64,000 nt of DNA from Lichenicola sp965198655 (GTDB lineage: Bacteria; Pseudomonadota; Alphaproteobacteria; Acetobacterales; Acetobacteraceae): the NCBI GenBank assembly GCA_965198655.1, contig OZ240668.1:434001-498000 (forward strand). The letters run 5' to 3'. Positions 33,812 to 42,491 of this stretch are shown here, piece by piece (within the stretch, counting starts at the first letter, position 1; each line of letters starts with the position of its first letter). Below the pieces are notes generated by a model that did no database searches, was not told where the DNA came from, and worked only from the letters and a program-made list of their open reading frames with translations. The position numbers and the translations under genes were made by a program.

Positions 33812-35611
33812 ATGCCAGCGATGTCGATCATGCAGCCGGATGTTAGTTCGAGCCAGGGCTGTATCGACTTCCTGTCCTATTCTCCCAGCCTGGACGGATG
33901 GGTCGGCGGCGGCTGGATCGACCTGAGCTGGGACGACCAGGACGCGCCGCCCGACTGCATCCTGGAGTTCGGCGACAAGCGCGTGTCCGGCCAGGCGATC
34001 GCATGCGCGTTCCCGCGCGCCGACGTGCGCAAGATCGGCACCGGCCTGCTGCTGTTCGTTCCCGGCGAGTTTGCCCGTCGCGACGACTTCCAGGACGCGA
34101 TCCTGACCCGCGATGGGCGCCAGTTCCGGCTCACGCCGTCGGAGCCGCTGGAGGACCTGTCCGAGGCCGAGGTCACCGCGCGGACCAAGAGCCTGGTCAC
34201 CACCGCGGTGCGGTCGAGCCGGCGCGCGCACCTGCTGCGGCTGCTCAACCGCCCGACCTATGCAGGGCAGGATACGCTGGACGCGCTGCAGCCGCCGGTG
34301 TTCCTCGAGCTCGACTCCGCCTGCCTGTGCCCGCCTGCGGGGCTGCTGCTGCGCGGCTGGTTCATCGACCCGTTCAAGAGCGTGGAAAGCATACGCGTTC
34401 GTTGCGGCAGCGAGTCGCGCCTGCTGGACCCGCGGCGCTGGATCCCGATTGCCCGCCCCGACGTGCGCGAGGGGTTTGCCAAGAGCTTCGGCGGCCTGGT
34501 CGACCTGTGCGGCTTCCTGGCCTTCGTCGACGACGTCTACGCCACCGGCGAGACGGCGTATTTCGAGGTGCGCAGCCGCTCCGGCGACGTCGCCTTCAAG
34601 CGTATTCCGCAGATACGCAGCCCCGGCGTCGACACCATCAAGGAAACCCTGAGCCACCTGGAGCTGCGCTACGACGAGCTGGCGGAAGGCTACGACCACG
34701 TGCTCGGCCCGGCGGTCAAGGCGATGAACGATTTCCGCATGCTGGACGGCGTCGGCTACAAGGAGATGCGCTTCGGCGAGGGGCCGGCGGCGCCGCGCTG
34801 CTCGATCATCGTGCCGCTCTACGGCCGCATCGACTTCATGGAGCTGCAGCTCGCCTTCTTCTCGCGTACGCTCGGGCGCGACTACGAGCTGATCTACGTG
34901 CTCGACGATCCGACCGTCCTGCGCGCGACCGAGGCGCTCGCCACCTCCTGCCTGGCGCGGTTCCAACTGCCGTTCCGGCTGGTGGCGCTGTCGGCCAACA
35001 TGGGCTACGCCCCCGCCAACAACGTCGGGCTGCGGCTGGCGCGCGGCGAGTACGTGTGCTTCCTCAACTCCGACGTGTTCCCCAAGACGCCGGACTGGCT
35101 CGACCACATGGTCGAGACCGCTTCGAGCCGTCCGGAGGTCGGCGTGGTGGGCGCCCTGCTGCTGTTCGAGGACGAGACCATCCAGCACGAGGGCTGCGCC
35201 TACGAGGTGCTGCCCGAGTTCGCCGGCTGGAGCTTCAGCCTGCATCCGCGCAAGGGGCGGTATCCGGGCGACGACATGGACGTGCGGGAGGTCGAGGCGG
35301 TGACCGGCGCCTGCCTGCTGATGCCGATGGCGCTGGCGCGCGCCGTCGGCGGCTTCGACGAGGGCTACGTGATCGGCGACTTCGAGGATGTCGACCTGTG
35401 CCGCAAGGCGCAGGCGCAGGGGCGGAGCTGCGTGGTCGACCGGCGCGCCCGGCTCTACCACCTGGAGCGCCAGTCCCAGGGCGGGCAGCAATCCTCCTGG
35501 CGGCTCAACCTGACCCTCTACAACGCGTGGCGGTTCCAGAACCGCTGGATCAGGCCGGCATCCTCCATCACGGCCCCGAACGAGGCAGAGCATCTGGGCA
35601 GCCCGGCATGA
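33812..35611 (+). CDS. GT2-family glycosyltransferase with N-terminal Gly-Trp beta domains (pair 2)
   Basis: 599-residue paralogue of the gene at 30430. Two N-terminal beta-type domains are seen (GCIDFLSYSPSLDGWVGGGW near 11; LLLRGWFIDP near 180, then IARPDVREGF and CGFLAFVDD). The GT-A domain starts near 330 (CSIIVPLYGRIDFMELQL), with LSANMGYAPANNVGL, LNSDVFPKTPDWLD and GFDEGYVIGDFEDVDLC. Two closely spaced in-frame Met codons (33812, 33821) make the exact start uncertain. The stop overlaps the next gene in ATGA. Confidence 0.85.
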   Translation: MPAMSIMQPDVSSSQGCIDFLSYSPSLDGWVGGGWIDLSWDDQDAPPDCILEFGDKRVSGQAIACAFPRADVRKIGTGLLLFVPGEFARRDDFQDAILTRDGRQFRLTPSEPLEDLSEAEVTARTKSLVTTAVRSSRRAHLLRLLNRPTYAGQDTLDALQPPVFLELDSACLCPPAGLLLRGWFIDPFKSVESIRVRCGSESRLLDPRRWIPIARPDVREGFAKSFGGLVDLCGFLAFVDDVYATGETAYFEVRSRSGDVAFKRIPQIRSPGVDTIKETLSHLELRYDELAEGYDHVLGPAVKAMNDFRMLDGVGYKEMRFGEGPAAPRCSIIVPLYGRIDFMELQLAFFSRTLGRDYELIYVLDDPTVLRATEALATSCLARFQLPFRLVALSANMGYAPANNVGLRLARGEYVCFLNSDVFPKTPDWLDHMVETASSRPEVGVVGALLLFEDETIQHEGCAYEVLPEFAGWSFSLHPRKGRYPGDDMDVREVEAVTGACLLMPMALARAVGGFDEGYVIGDFEDVDLCRKAQAQGRSCVVDRRARLYHLERQSQGGQQSSWRLNLTLYNAWRFQNRWIRPASSITAPNEAEHLGSPA

Positions 35612-37068
35612 GCGACTTCGCGCCCTACGCGCCCTTGTTCCCCCCCAGCGGGCCGGCGGCGCCGCGGCGGCCGCTGCCCAGCGTCCTGGTGATGACCCAT
35701 TCGCATCCCAGGCTGACGCGCGGCGGTGCCGAGATCTCGGCCTTCACCTTGTTCCGCGCGCTCAAGGCACGCGGCGCCACCGCCTGGCTGCTGGGCTGCT
35801 CCAGCCCGAAGAGCGAGGCGCGGCTCGGCGCCACCCTGACGCAGCCCTACGGGCCGGACGACTACGTCTACCATCCCAACGCCGCGTTCGATTACTTCAA
35901 GTTCGCCAACCCCGACCCGCAGTTCCCGAAGGTGATGGAGGAGCTGGTGGCGGAGCTCAAGCCGGACATCGTGCACACGCACCACTTCGTCCGGTTCGGG
36001 GTCGAGATGTTCAGCGCGATCCGACGCGGCTGGCCGCAGGCGAAGATCGTGCTCAGCCTCCACGAGTACCTGGCCATCTGCCACCACCACGGCCAGATGA
36101 TGAAGACCAGGACGTTCCGCCTGTGCGAGAAGGAAAGCACCTCGGCCTGCGCCGCCTGCTTCCCGCAATACGGCGAGCGCGACTTCTTCCTGCGCAAGCG
36201 CTACCTGCAGATGTTCTTCGCCGACGTCGACCTGTTCATCTCGCCGAGCCGCTTCCTGGCCGGGCGCTTCCGAAGCTGGGGCCTGCCGGACGAGAAGCTC
36301 GCGGTGCTGGAGAACATGCCGCCGGAGCGCGACGGCAGCCCGTTCGCCGAGGCCTGGACGTCGCCGAACGAGGCTCCCCGCCTGGCGACATACGGGAGGG
36401 TCCCGCCCGGATCGCTGCCGTCGCGAAGCGTCACCGCCTCCGGCGCCTCGGCGCGGCTGTCGCAGCCGCGCCGGCCCGGCCAGGTCACGCCCGCCGCGCC
36501 TGCCGCCCGCTCGGGCCTGCGGACGCTGCGCTTCGGCTTCTTCGGCCAGATGTCGCCGTTGAAGGGCATCACCGTGCTGATGGAGGCGGCGCGCCGGCTG
36601 GCCACGCTCGGCGTCACCAACGCGGTGATCGAGATCTACGGCGACTATTCGAGTCAGCCGATCGAGTTCCAGAAGGTGGTCGAGGAGGCGCTGGAGGAAG
36701 CGGGCGAGAACGTCGTGTTCCACGGCGCCTACGACAACTCGGAGGTCAACGCGCTGATGCAGCGGATCGACGCGATGGTGATCCCGTCCACTTGGTGGGA
36801 GAACTCGCCCGTGGTGATCCAGGAAGCGTTCACCAACGGCAAGCCGGTGATCTGCTCCAACATCGGCGGCATGGCGGAGAAGATCACGCACGGCGTCGAC
36901 GGGATGCATTTCGAGGTGAGCCGCCCGGCCAGCCTGGCCGAGGTGCTGGCCGACCTGGCGACCCATCCCGACAAGCTGGCGGCGCTGGCCGCCGGCGTCC
37001 GTCCGCCGCCGACCGCAGACGAAATGCTCGACCAGCACCTCCACCTTTACGACCGCGTCCTGTCCTGA
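35608..37068 (+). CDS. GT4-family glycosyltransferase (pair 2) with an inserted linker
   Basis: 486-residue paralogue of the gene at 32305, with the same motifs (MTHSHPRLTRGGAEIS, IVHTHHFVRFG, CACAACF-type Cys cluster as STSACAACF, FGFFGQMSPLKGITVL, WWENSPVVIQEAFTNGKPVICSNIGG). Between the two Rossmann halves it has about 45 extra residues rich in Pro, Ser and Arg (about 245-300), absent from the paralogue. The ATG overlaps the previous stop (ATGA), so the GT2-GT4 pair is coupled. Confidence 0.85.
   Translation: MSDFAPYAPLFPPSGPAAPRRPLPSVLVMTHSHPRLTRGGAEISAFTLFRALKARGATAWLLGCSSPKSEARLGATLTQPYGPDDYVYHPNAAFDYFKFANPDPQFPKVMEELVAELKPDIVHTHHFVRFGVEMFSAIRRGWPQAKIVLSLHEYLAICHHHGQMMKTRTFRLCEKESTSACAACFPQYGERDFFLRKRYLQMFFADVDLFISPSRFLAGRFRSWGLPDEKLAVLENMPPERDGSPFAEAWTSPNEAPRLATYGRVPPGSLPSRSVTASGASARLSQPRRPGQVTPAAPAARSGLRTLRFGFFGQMSPLKGITVLMEAARRLATLGVTNAVIEIYGDYSSQPIEFQKVVEEALEEAGENVVFHGAYDNSEVNALMQRIDAMVIPSTWWENSPVVIQEAFTNGKPVICSNIGGMAEKITHGVDGMHFEVSRPASLAEVLADLATHPDKLAALAAGVRPPPTADEMLDQHLHLYDRVLS
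36449..36473. repeat. Perfect 11-bp inverted repeat within the inserted segment of the second GT4 gene
   Basis: CGGCGCGGCTG and CAGCCGCGCCG flank a TCG loop. The hairpin lies inside the linker that distinguishes this GT4 from its paralogue. Coding frame is kept through it. Confidence 0.7.
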
Positions 37069-37144
37069 CCCGGCCCAGGAGACGTTCCCCGAAGGTCGGC
37101 ACGATGAACCATGCAATGCACCAGCGTGCAGAAGGCGGAAGCAG

Positions 37145-38260
37145 ATGAACGGCGTGATGATCAAGGGTGCGGTCGACCGGCTCGACAGCGACAGCGCGGC
37201 CGGTTGGCTGTACGGCAGCGACTACACCGCGCCGCCGATCGTCCGCGCCTTCCTGCACCACGACATGATCGGCGAAAGCGTGGCCGACGCGCATCGGCCC
37301 GACCTGGAGCAGGTCGGCCTCGGCGACGGCCGCTGCGGCTTCGAGATCCGCTTCACCCGGTCGATCGACCCGGCCTACCTGCCGTTCGTGACGGTCAGGC
37401 CGAACGACGTCGACCTGCACCTGCCGATCCCGTCCAGCGGCCTCGCCTATATCGACCTCATCAACGCCGTGCTGGTCGGCTATCCCAGCACCGGACGCAG
37501 CCGCTCGGTGCTGGGCGGCCTGTGGACCGACCGGCTGGACGCGCCGCAACTGCTCGCGGGCCGTATCGCGGTCGGCGCGACCGCCGCCGAGCTGCAGCCG
37601 GCACTGCAGGAGCTGATCCGCAACGGCCATGTCCTGCTGCACAACGCCCTGGCCCCGAACGGGGTCGGCGCCCGGGACATCGCCAACTTCCACGTCGCCA
37701 CCGGCCCCCACGTTGCGGAGGAGGAGGCCCGGCTGCGTGCGGCGCTCACCGGCATCGCCGGCCTGCTGTTCCGCGAGTCGGTGGTGCGCCTGCTGCGCGC
37801 GGTGTTCGACGACCATCCGGTGATCTACCGGCTCGACATGGTGCCGGCCGGCGCCGGCTTCGCCCAGGCCTCCAGCCTGGAAGACCTGCCGTCGCCAGGC
37901 GAATGCGTGGCGCTCTACGCCGGCAACCCGGACGGCCCGATGCGGATCGACGTGGTGCGCGACAGCCACGAGATGGCGGAGTTCGGCCCGGACGGCCGCT
38001 CCCGCTGGACCGGCGCCGGGTCGTCGGAGCTGGCCCGTTACGCCGCCGAGGCCGGCCTGTCGATCGAGAGCCTGGAGCTGGACGCGCTGGACATCGCCAT
38101 CCTCAGCCCGGGCCTGGTGCATCGGGTGGTGGCCAGCGCGGAAGCGCCGGCGCTGCGCGCGGTGCTGGCGCCGCGCCGGGTCACGCCGACCCGGTTCCTG
38201 ACCGGCGACGGCAGTTGGTCCGAAGTCGGGCACGTATCGGGCGCGCGGATCCGGGTGTAG
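37145..38260 (+). CDS. Protein of unknown function with N-terminal Gly-Trp beta domain
   Basis: 371 residues. The first 90 residues form a Gly-Trp beta-type domain (IKGAVDRLDSDSAAGWLYG, HRPDLEQVGLGDGRCGFEIRF) like those of neighbouring glycosyltransferases. The rest is mostly unassigned. Stretches such as VLLHNALAPNGVGARDIANFH, MRIDVVRDSHEMAEFGPDG and DIAILSPGLVHRVV faintly recall the cupin/phytanoyl-CoA dioxygenase fold with a His near the C-terminus, but no full iron-binding triad can be named. It lies between a GT4 gene and kdsA. I do not assign a function. Confidence 0.6.
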   Translation: MNGVMIKGAVDRLDSDSAAGWLYGSDYTAPPIVRAFLHHDMIGESVADAHRPDLEQVGLGDGRCGFEIRFTRSIDPAYLPFVTVRPNDVDLHLPIPSSGLAYIDLINAVLVGYPSTGRSRSVLGGLWTDRLDAPQLLAGRIAVGATAAELQPALQELIRNGHVLLHNALAPNGVGARDIANFHVATGPHVAEEEARLRAALTGIAGLLFRESVVRLLRAVFDDHPVIYRLDMVPAGAGFAQASSLEDLPSPGECVALYAGNPDGPMRIDVVRDSHEMAEFGPDGRSRWTGAGSSELARYAAEAGLSIESLELDALDIAILSPGLVHRVVASAEAPALRAVLAPRRVTPTRFLTGDGSWSEVGHVSGARIRV

Positions 38261-38331
38261 GATCCCTCGCCGGTCGCCGGGGCGCTGCACCCCGCCGCCG
38301 GACGGGCTTTGTTCGAGGAGATCCGACCCTG

Positions 38332-39210
38332 TTGGAGAACGCGCCGAACCCGGTGGTGGCGGTGGGCGACGTGCTGTTCGGCAACGCCCTGCCGTTGTCG
38401 TTGATCGCCGGTCCCTGCCAGATCGAGAGCCGGGACCACGCGCTGGAGTGCGCCACGGCGCTGCGCGAGATCGCCCGCCGGCTCGGCGTCGGCCTGGTGT
38501 TCAAGAGCTCCTACGACAAGGCGAACCGGACCAGCCGGTCGGGTCCGCGCGGCGTCGGGCTCCACCAGGCGATCGAGGTGTTCGCCGAGATACGCGACGC
38601 CCTGTCCGTGCCGGTGCTGACCGACGTGCACGAGTGCCAGCACTGCGCCGTGGTGGCGGAGGTGGCCGACGTGCTGCAGATCCCGGCCTTCCTGTGCCGG
38701 CAGACCGACCTGCTGGTCGCGGCCGCGGAGACCGGACGCGTGGTCAACGTCAAGAAGGGCCAGTTCCTGGCGCCATGGGACATGGGCCACGTGCTGGACA
38801 AGGTGACCGGCGCCGGCAACCGCAACGTGCTGGCGACCGAGCGCGGCACCAGCTTCGGCTACAACACGCTGGTGTCCGACTTCCGCGGCCTGCCGGTGAT
38901 GGCAGGCTTCGGCGCGCCGGTGGTGTTCGACGCGACCCACTCGGTGCAGCAGCCCGGCGGCCAGGGCGCCCGCTCCGGCGGCCAGCGTCAGTTCGTTCCG
39001 GTGCTGGCGCGTGCCGCGGTCGCGGTGGGCGTGGCGGGGGTGTTCATCGAGACCCATCCGGATCCGGACCACGCCCCGTCCGACGGCCCGAACATGATCG
39101 CGCTGCGCGACTTCGAGCCGCTGGTCGCCACCCTGCTGCGCTTCGACCGCCTCGCCAAGTCCTTGCCTGAACCAGGACCAGGCGCGGGACGGCCGGATGC
39201 GGCGGGCTGA
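38332..39210 (+). CDS. kdsA: 3-deoxy-D-manno-octulosonate 8-phosphate synthase
   Basis: Condenses phosphoenolpyruvate with arabinose 5-phosphate to Kdo-8-phosphate for LPS or capsule. Motifs: LIAGPCQIES (25-34), KSSYDKANRTS, LTDVHE, CRQTDLL, VNVKKGQFLAPWDMG, SFGYNTLVSDFRGLP, FDATHSVQQPGG. The Cys in GPC (position 30) is the residue typical of metal-dependent (class II) KdsA; class I enzymes have Asn there. No in-frame ATG exists near the fold start. TTG 38332, or CTG 38329 eight bases after GAGGAG, is the likely start. The C-terminal 15 residues are a Gly/Pro-rich tail. Confidence 0.95.
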   Translation: MENAPNPVVAVGDVLFGNALPLSLIAGPCQIESRDHALECATALREIARRLGVGLVFKSSYDKANRTSRSGPRGVGLHQAIEVFAEIRDALSVPVLTDVHECQHCAVVAEVADVLQIPAFLCRQTDLLVAAAETGRVVNVKKGQFLAPWDMGHVLDKVTGAGNRNVLATERGTSFGYNTLVSDFRGLPVMAGFGAPVVFDATHSVQQPGGQGARSGGQRQFVPVLARAAVAVGVAGVFIETHPDPDHAPSDGPNMIALRDFEPLVATLLRFDRLAKSLPEPGPGAGRPDAAG

Positions 39211-39238
39211 GGCAGCGTGTCGCGGCAGGTCCGGTTCG

Positions 39239-39973
39239 ATGAACCCGATCGTCGTCGTGCCGGCCAGGCTCCGCTCCACCCGCCTGCCGGACAAGCCGCT
39301 GGCGCTGATCGCCGGCCTGCCCATGGTGGTGCAGGTCTGGCGCCGGGCGATGGAAACCGGGCTCGGCCCGGTGCTGGTGGCGACCGATCACGTCCGGATC
39401 GCCGAGGCGGTGCGGCAGGCGGGCGGGCGGGCGGTGCTGACACGCGCCGATCATCCGTCCGGCACCGACCGCATCGCCGAGGCGCTCTCGCTGGTGGACC
39501 CGGATCGCCGCCACGACGTGGTGGTCAACCTCCAGGGAGACCTGCCGACGGTGGTGCCGAACGTCGCCCGCGCGGCCGTCGCCCTGCTGGAGGATGCGGA
39601 GGTGGCGGCGGGAACGGCGGTGGCCCTCGTCGCCACGGCGCAGGAGGCGGCGGCCGACAGCGTGGTCAAGATGGTCGGCAGCCCGCTCGGGCAGGGGCGC
39701 TTCCGCGCCCTCTACTTCACCCGGGCGCAGGCGCCCTGGGGCGACGGCCCGCTCTACCACCACATCGGCCTGTATGCCTGGCGCCGGGCGGCGTTCGAGC
39801 GCTTCGTGGCGATGCCGCCCTCGGCGCTGGAACGGCGCGAACGGCTGGAGCAGTTGCGCGCGCTGGAGGCGGGCCTGCGCATCGACGCGGCGCTGGTCGA
39901 CGACGTGCCGCTCGGGGTCGACACGCCGGACGACCTGCTTCGCGCGCGCGTCCTGATGGGAGGCGAACGATGA
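39239..39973 (+). CDS. kdsB: 3-deoxy-manno-octulosonate cytidylyltransferase (CMP-Kdo synthetase)
   Basis: Activates Kdo with CTP to CMP-Kdo. 244 residues with VVPARLRSTRLPDKPL at the N-terminus (CTP binding), ATDHVRIAEAV, HPSGTDRIAEAL and VVVNLQGDLP, the alphaproteobacterial version of the QGDEP motif, plus YHHIGLYAWRR. ATG 39239 starts at the fold; an in-frame ATG at 39197 would add 14 residues that belong to the kdsA end. The stop overlaps the next gene (ATGA). Confidence 0.95.
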   Translation: MNPIVVVPARLRSTRLPDKPLALIAGLPMVVQVWRRAMETGLGPVLVATDHVRIAEAVRQAGGRAVLTRADHPSGTDRIAEALSLVDPDRRHDVVVNLQGDLPTVVPNVARAAVALLEDAEVAAGTAVALVATAQEAAADSVVKMVGSPLGQGRFRALYFTRAQAPWGDGPLYHHIGLYAWRRAAFERFVAMPPSALERRERLEQLRALEAGLRIDAALVDDVPLGVDTPDDLLRARVLMGGER

Positions 39974-41055
39974 CGCCCGTTGCAGCACCCCCCGTCGCCG
40001 CGTCCCCCTCTGCCGCATCCCCCCCTGGCGCGTCCCCCCCTGGCGCGTCATGGCCGGCGGGCCAGTCGCGGCACGGCGATCCGGACGCCGTCGCCGCCGC
40101 CGCGGACAGCGTCGCCCGCACCATCGAGATCGAGCGCGGCGGCCTCCAGTCGATCCGGCACGCGCTGTCGGGCGGGCTCGCGGAGGCCTTCGCGCGGGCC
40201 GCCGACCTGATCGAGCGGGCCGGCGGCAGCGTGGTCGTCACCGGCATGGGCAAGTCCGGCCATGTCGGCAAGAAGGTGGCGGCGACGCTCGCCTCCACCG
40301 GCACCCCCAGCCACTACATCCATCCGGCCGAGGCCAGCCACGGCGACCTCGGCGCGCTGCGCGACACCGACGTGGTGCTGGCGATGTCCTGGTCCGGCGA
40401 GACTCCGGAGCTTGCCGACATCGTGGACTATACGCGCCGCTTCGGCATGCCGCTGGTCGCCGTCACCGCGCGGCCGGACAGCGCGCTGGGACGCGCCGCC
40501 GATGTCGGGCTGTTCCTGCCCGACGCGCAGGAAGCCTGCCCGAACGGGCTGGCGCCCACCACCTCGACCACCATGCAGCTCGCCGTCGGCGACGCGCTGG
40601 CGATCCTGCTGCTGGAGCGGCGCGGCTTCACCGCCACCGACTTCAACCGTTACCACCCCGGCGGCAAGCTCGGGGCGCGGCTTATGGCGGTCGGCCGGCT
40701 GATGCACGTGGGCGGGGAGGTGCCGATCGTGTCGATGGATGCCACGCTGTCGGAGGGCATCGTGGAGATGACCTCCAAGCGCTTCGGCATCGCCGGCGTG
40801 GTCGATGCCGGGGGCGACCTGATCGGCGTGCTGACCGATGGCGACGTGCGTCGGGCGTTCCAGAGCGGCTTCCGGGACCGGCCGATCGTGGAGGTGATGG
40901 GGCGCCGTCCGCAGACCGTGGGCGCCGACGCCCTGGCCGCCCGTGTGCTGGCGCAGATGAACGACGCGCGGATCACCTGCATGTTCGTGGTGGCGGGACG
41001 ACGGCCGGTCGGCCTGGTCCACGTGCACGACCTGCTGAGGGCGCGGATCGCCTAG
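39970..41055 (+). CDS. kdsD: Arabinose-5-phosphate isomerase (KdsD/KpsF type)
   Basis: Makes the arabinose 5-phosphate used by KdsA. 361 residues: an unusual Pro/Ala/Ser-rich N-terminal extension of about 30 residues with a duplicated SPPGA unit, an SIS domain (VVVTGMGKSGHVGKKVAATLASTGT, ASHGDLG, MSWSGETPEL, TTSTTMQLAVGDALA), and two CBS domains (RLMHVGGEVPIVSMD; EVMGRRPQTVGADALA, with LIGVLTDGDVRRAF). ATG 39970 overlaps the kdsB stop. With kdsA and kdsB it completes CMP-Kdo synthesis except for the KdsC phosphatase, which is not in the window. Its TAG stop is the first triplet of repeat B. Confidence 0.93.
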   Translation: MTPVAAPPVAASPSAASPPGASPPGASWPAGQSRHGDPDAVAAAADSVARTIEIERGGLQSIRHALSGGLAEAFARAADLIERAGGSVVVTGMGKSGHVGKKVAATLASTGTPSHYIHPAEASHGDLGALRDTDVVLAMSWSGETPELADIVDYTRRFGMPLVAVTARPDSALGRAADVGLFLPDAQEACPNGLAPTTSTTMQLAVGDALAILLLERRGFTATDFNRYHPGGKLGARLMAVGRLMHVGGEVPIVSMDATLSEGIVEMTSKRFGIAGVVDAGGDLIGVLTDGDVRRAFQSGFRDRPIVEVMGRRPQTVGADALAARVLAQMNDARITCMFVVAGRRPVGLVHVHDLLRARIA

Positions 41056-41155
41056 AGCATCATCCGATCGAACCGGATCGATCGGATAAAGATGCTCGGT
41101 GAAACAACGAGCTAGAGCGTGACCCGTGAGCCAGTGCGAACGGATCACGCTCTAG
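41053..41155. repeat. Dispersed 105-bp element, family B copy 1
   Basis: Two imperfect palindromes: TAGAGCATCATCCGATCG...CGATCGGATAAAGATGCTC, then CTAGAGCGTGACCC...GGATCACGCTCTAG, joined by GGTGAAACAACGAG. It begins exactly at the TAG stop of kdsD. Copy 2 is at 44969-45075 with a four-base insertion in the first loop. There is no T-run, so it is not a standard intrinsic terminator. Confidence 0.9.
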
Positions 41156-41231
41156 ACGGGACTCGTTCCAGCACGTGAAACTCGTTCGCCGGACGGACGG
41201 TTTTCGAGACTCGCCTCGACGCGCCGTAGCG

Positions 41232-41246
41232 TTAATATATAATTAA
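41232..41246 (+). promoter_or_regulatory. Possible CtrA box upstream of the pyruvyltransferase-like gene
   Basis: TTAA-TATATAA-TTAA, a full match to the TTAA-N7-TTAA core of the CtrA site, in an A/T-rich island about 75 bases before the GTG at 41320. CtrA is conserved in alphaproteobacteria and often controls surface and motility genes; control here is inference. Confidence 0.4.
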
Positions 41247-41319
41247 ATCCTTGCAAAATGCGGTATGAATCTCGTTACGTTGAACGGACGTTCCGACAAC
41301 CGGTTCCGGAGCTTAAACC

Positions 41320-42354
41320 GTGTCCGTCATGTCTCTCTCCCGCCTGATGGAAGATTACGGCCCCGAGTCGGCCCAGCACTCGGAGCCTGCCCGGAACCTC
41401 GACCGGCATTTCCCGATCGCGACCAGGGCCCTCGCGGTGCGTCGCGATGCTCCGCTCGAGCGACCGTCCTCGATCGCACCCGATCGCGCCCGCCTGACCG
41501 CTGCCCTGGCCCGCTTCCTCCAGACGCTGCGCGGGGAGGAGGTGCTGTACTATCCCACTCCCGGCAACGGCGGCGATTGCGTCATCCAGGTCGGCGCCTA
41601 CCAGGCGCTTGGCCGGGCCGGCGTCACTTTCAAGCCGATCAACCTGCAGGACGACGTGACCGGGCGCACGGTCATGCTTGGCGGCGGCGCCAACCTGACC
41701 CCGCTCTACCGCGAGCTCCGCGACGCGCTGCTCGAGGGCAAGCTGCTGGAGCGCTGCGGCCGCCTGGTCATCCTGCCCCACACCATACGCGGCAACGAGG
41801 ACCTGTTGGCGCGTATGGACGGGCGGGTGACCATCTTCTGCCGCGATCCGGAAAGCTACATCCACGTGCAGCGTCACGCCGCGACGCGTGAGGTCCATCT
41901 CGACCACGACATGGCGTTCCACATCGACGTCGAGCAATTCTACCGCGACACCGCATGCTACACCGACACGTCCGGCCTGTTCGACTCGCTGGTCGGCGGC
42001 GTGGAGCAGGTGTTCGATCCCGGCGACCAGGACACCGTCAGGCCGTTCTTCCGCACCGACGGCGAGCAGGCGGCGGGCGTGACGGTGCCGGACGGCAACC
42101 TCGACATCTCCAGGATCTTCGAGCTGGGCACCTGGCCGGAAAACTCGCACAAGGCGGTCTGGTGCTTCTTCGAGGCGATCCGGCGGTCGCGCCACATCCT
42201 CACCGACCGGCTGCACGTCGCCATCGCGGCCTCCCTGCTGGACACGCCCTGCACCTTCTACGACAACTCCTATGGAAAGAACCGAACGGTCCACCTGCAT
42301 TCCATCAGGAAGTATACGCAGCCGGACATGCTGGACTTCGTTCCGACGCCGTGA
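41320..42354 (+). CDS. Polysaccharide pyruvyl transferase family protein
   Basis: 344 residues. The N-terminal half has the family pattern for a pyruvyl/sugar transferase with a GT-B-like fold: EVLYYPTPGNGGDCVIQVGAYQAL, VMLGGGANLTPLYRELRDALLEG, VILPHTIRGNEDLL and VTIFCRDPESY. The C-terminal half has HILTDRLHVAIAASLLDTPCTFYDNSYGKN, where LTDRLH is the conserved His motif of the family. It probably adds pyruvate ketals to exopolysaccharide. GTG 41320 is chosen because GGAG lies eight bases upstream; ATG 41329 is the alternative. Confidence 0.8.
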   Translation: MSVMSLSRLMEDYGPESAQHSEPARNLDRHFPIATRALAVRRDAPLERPSSIAPDRARLTAALARFLQTLRGEEVLYYPTPGNGGDCVIQVGAYQALGRAGVTFKPINLQDDVTGRTVMLGGGANLTPLYRELRDALLEGKLLERCGRLVILPHTIRGNEDLLARMDGRVTIFCRDPESYIHVQRHAATREVHLDHDMAFHIDVEQFYRDTACYTDTSGLFDSLVGGVEQVFDPGDQDTVRPFFRTDGEQAAGVTVPDGNLDISRIFELGTWPENSHKAVWCFFEAIRRSRHILTDRLHVAIAASLLDTPCTFYDNSYGKNRTVHLHSIRKYTQPDMLDFVPTP

Positions 42355-42491
42355 AAGCCGTTCGACGACGCGCTGTGGCCTGCGATCCAACGCGCTCGGG
42401 CCCTCGGCCAGCTCGAACGGGCTTCGAGATCCGCTTGACAACCCACCGGATGACCGCAAGCTAGGACGTTCAAAGCCTGCGGAAATGGCCG

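Noticed and set aside
41053..41155. Repeat B as a Rho-independent terminator
   Set aside because: The palindromes are imperfect and no T-run follows either stem.
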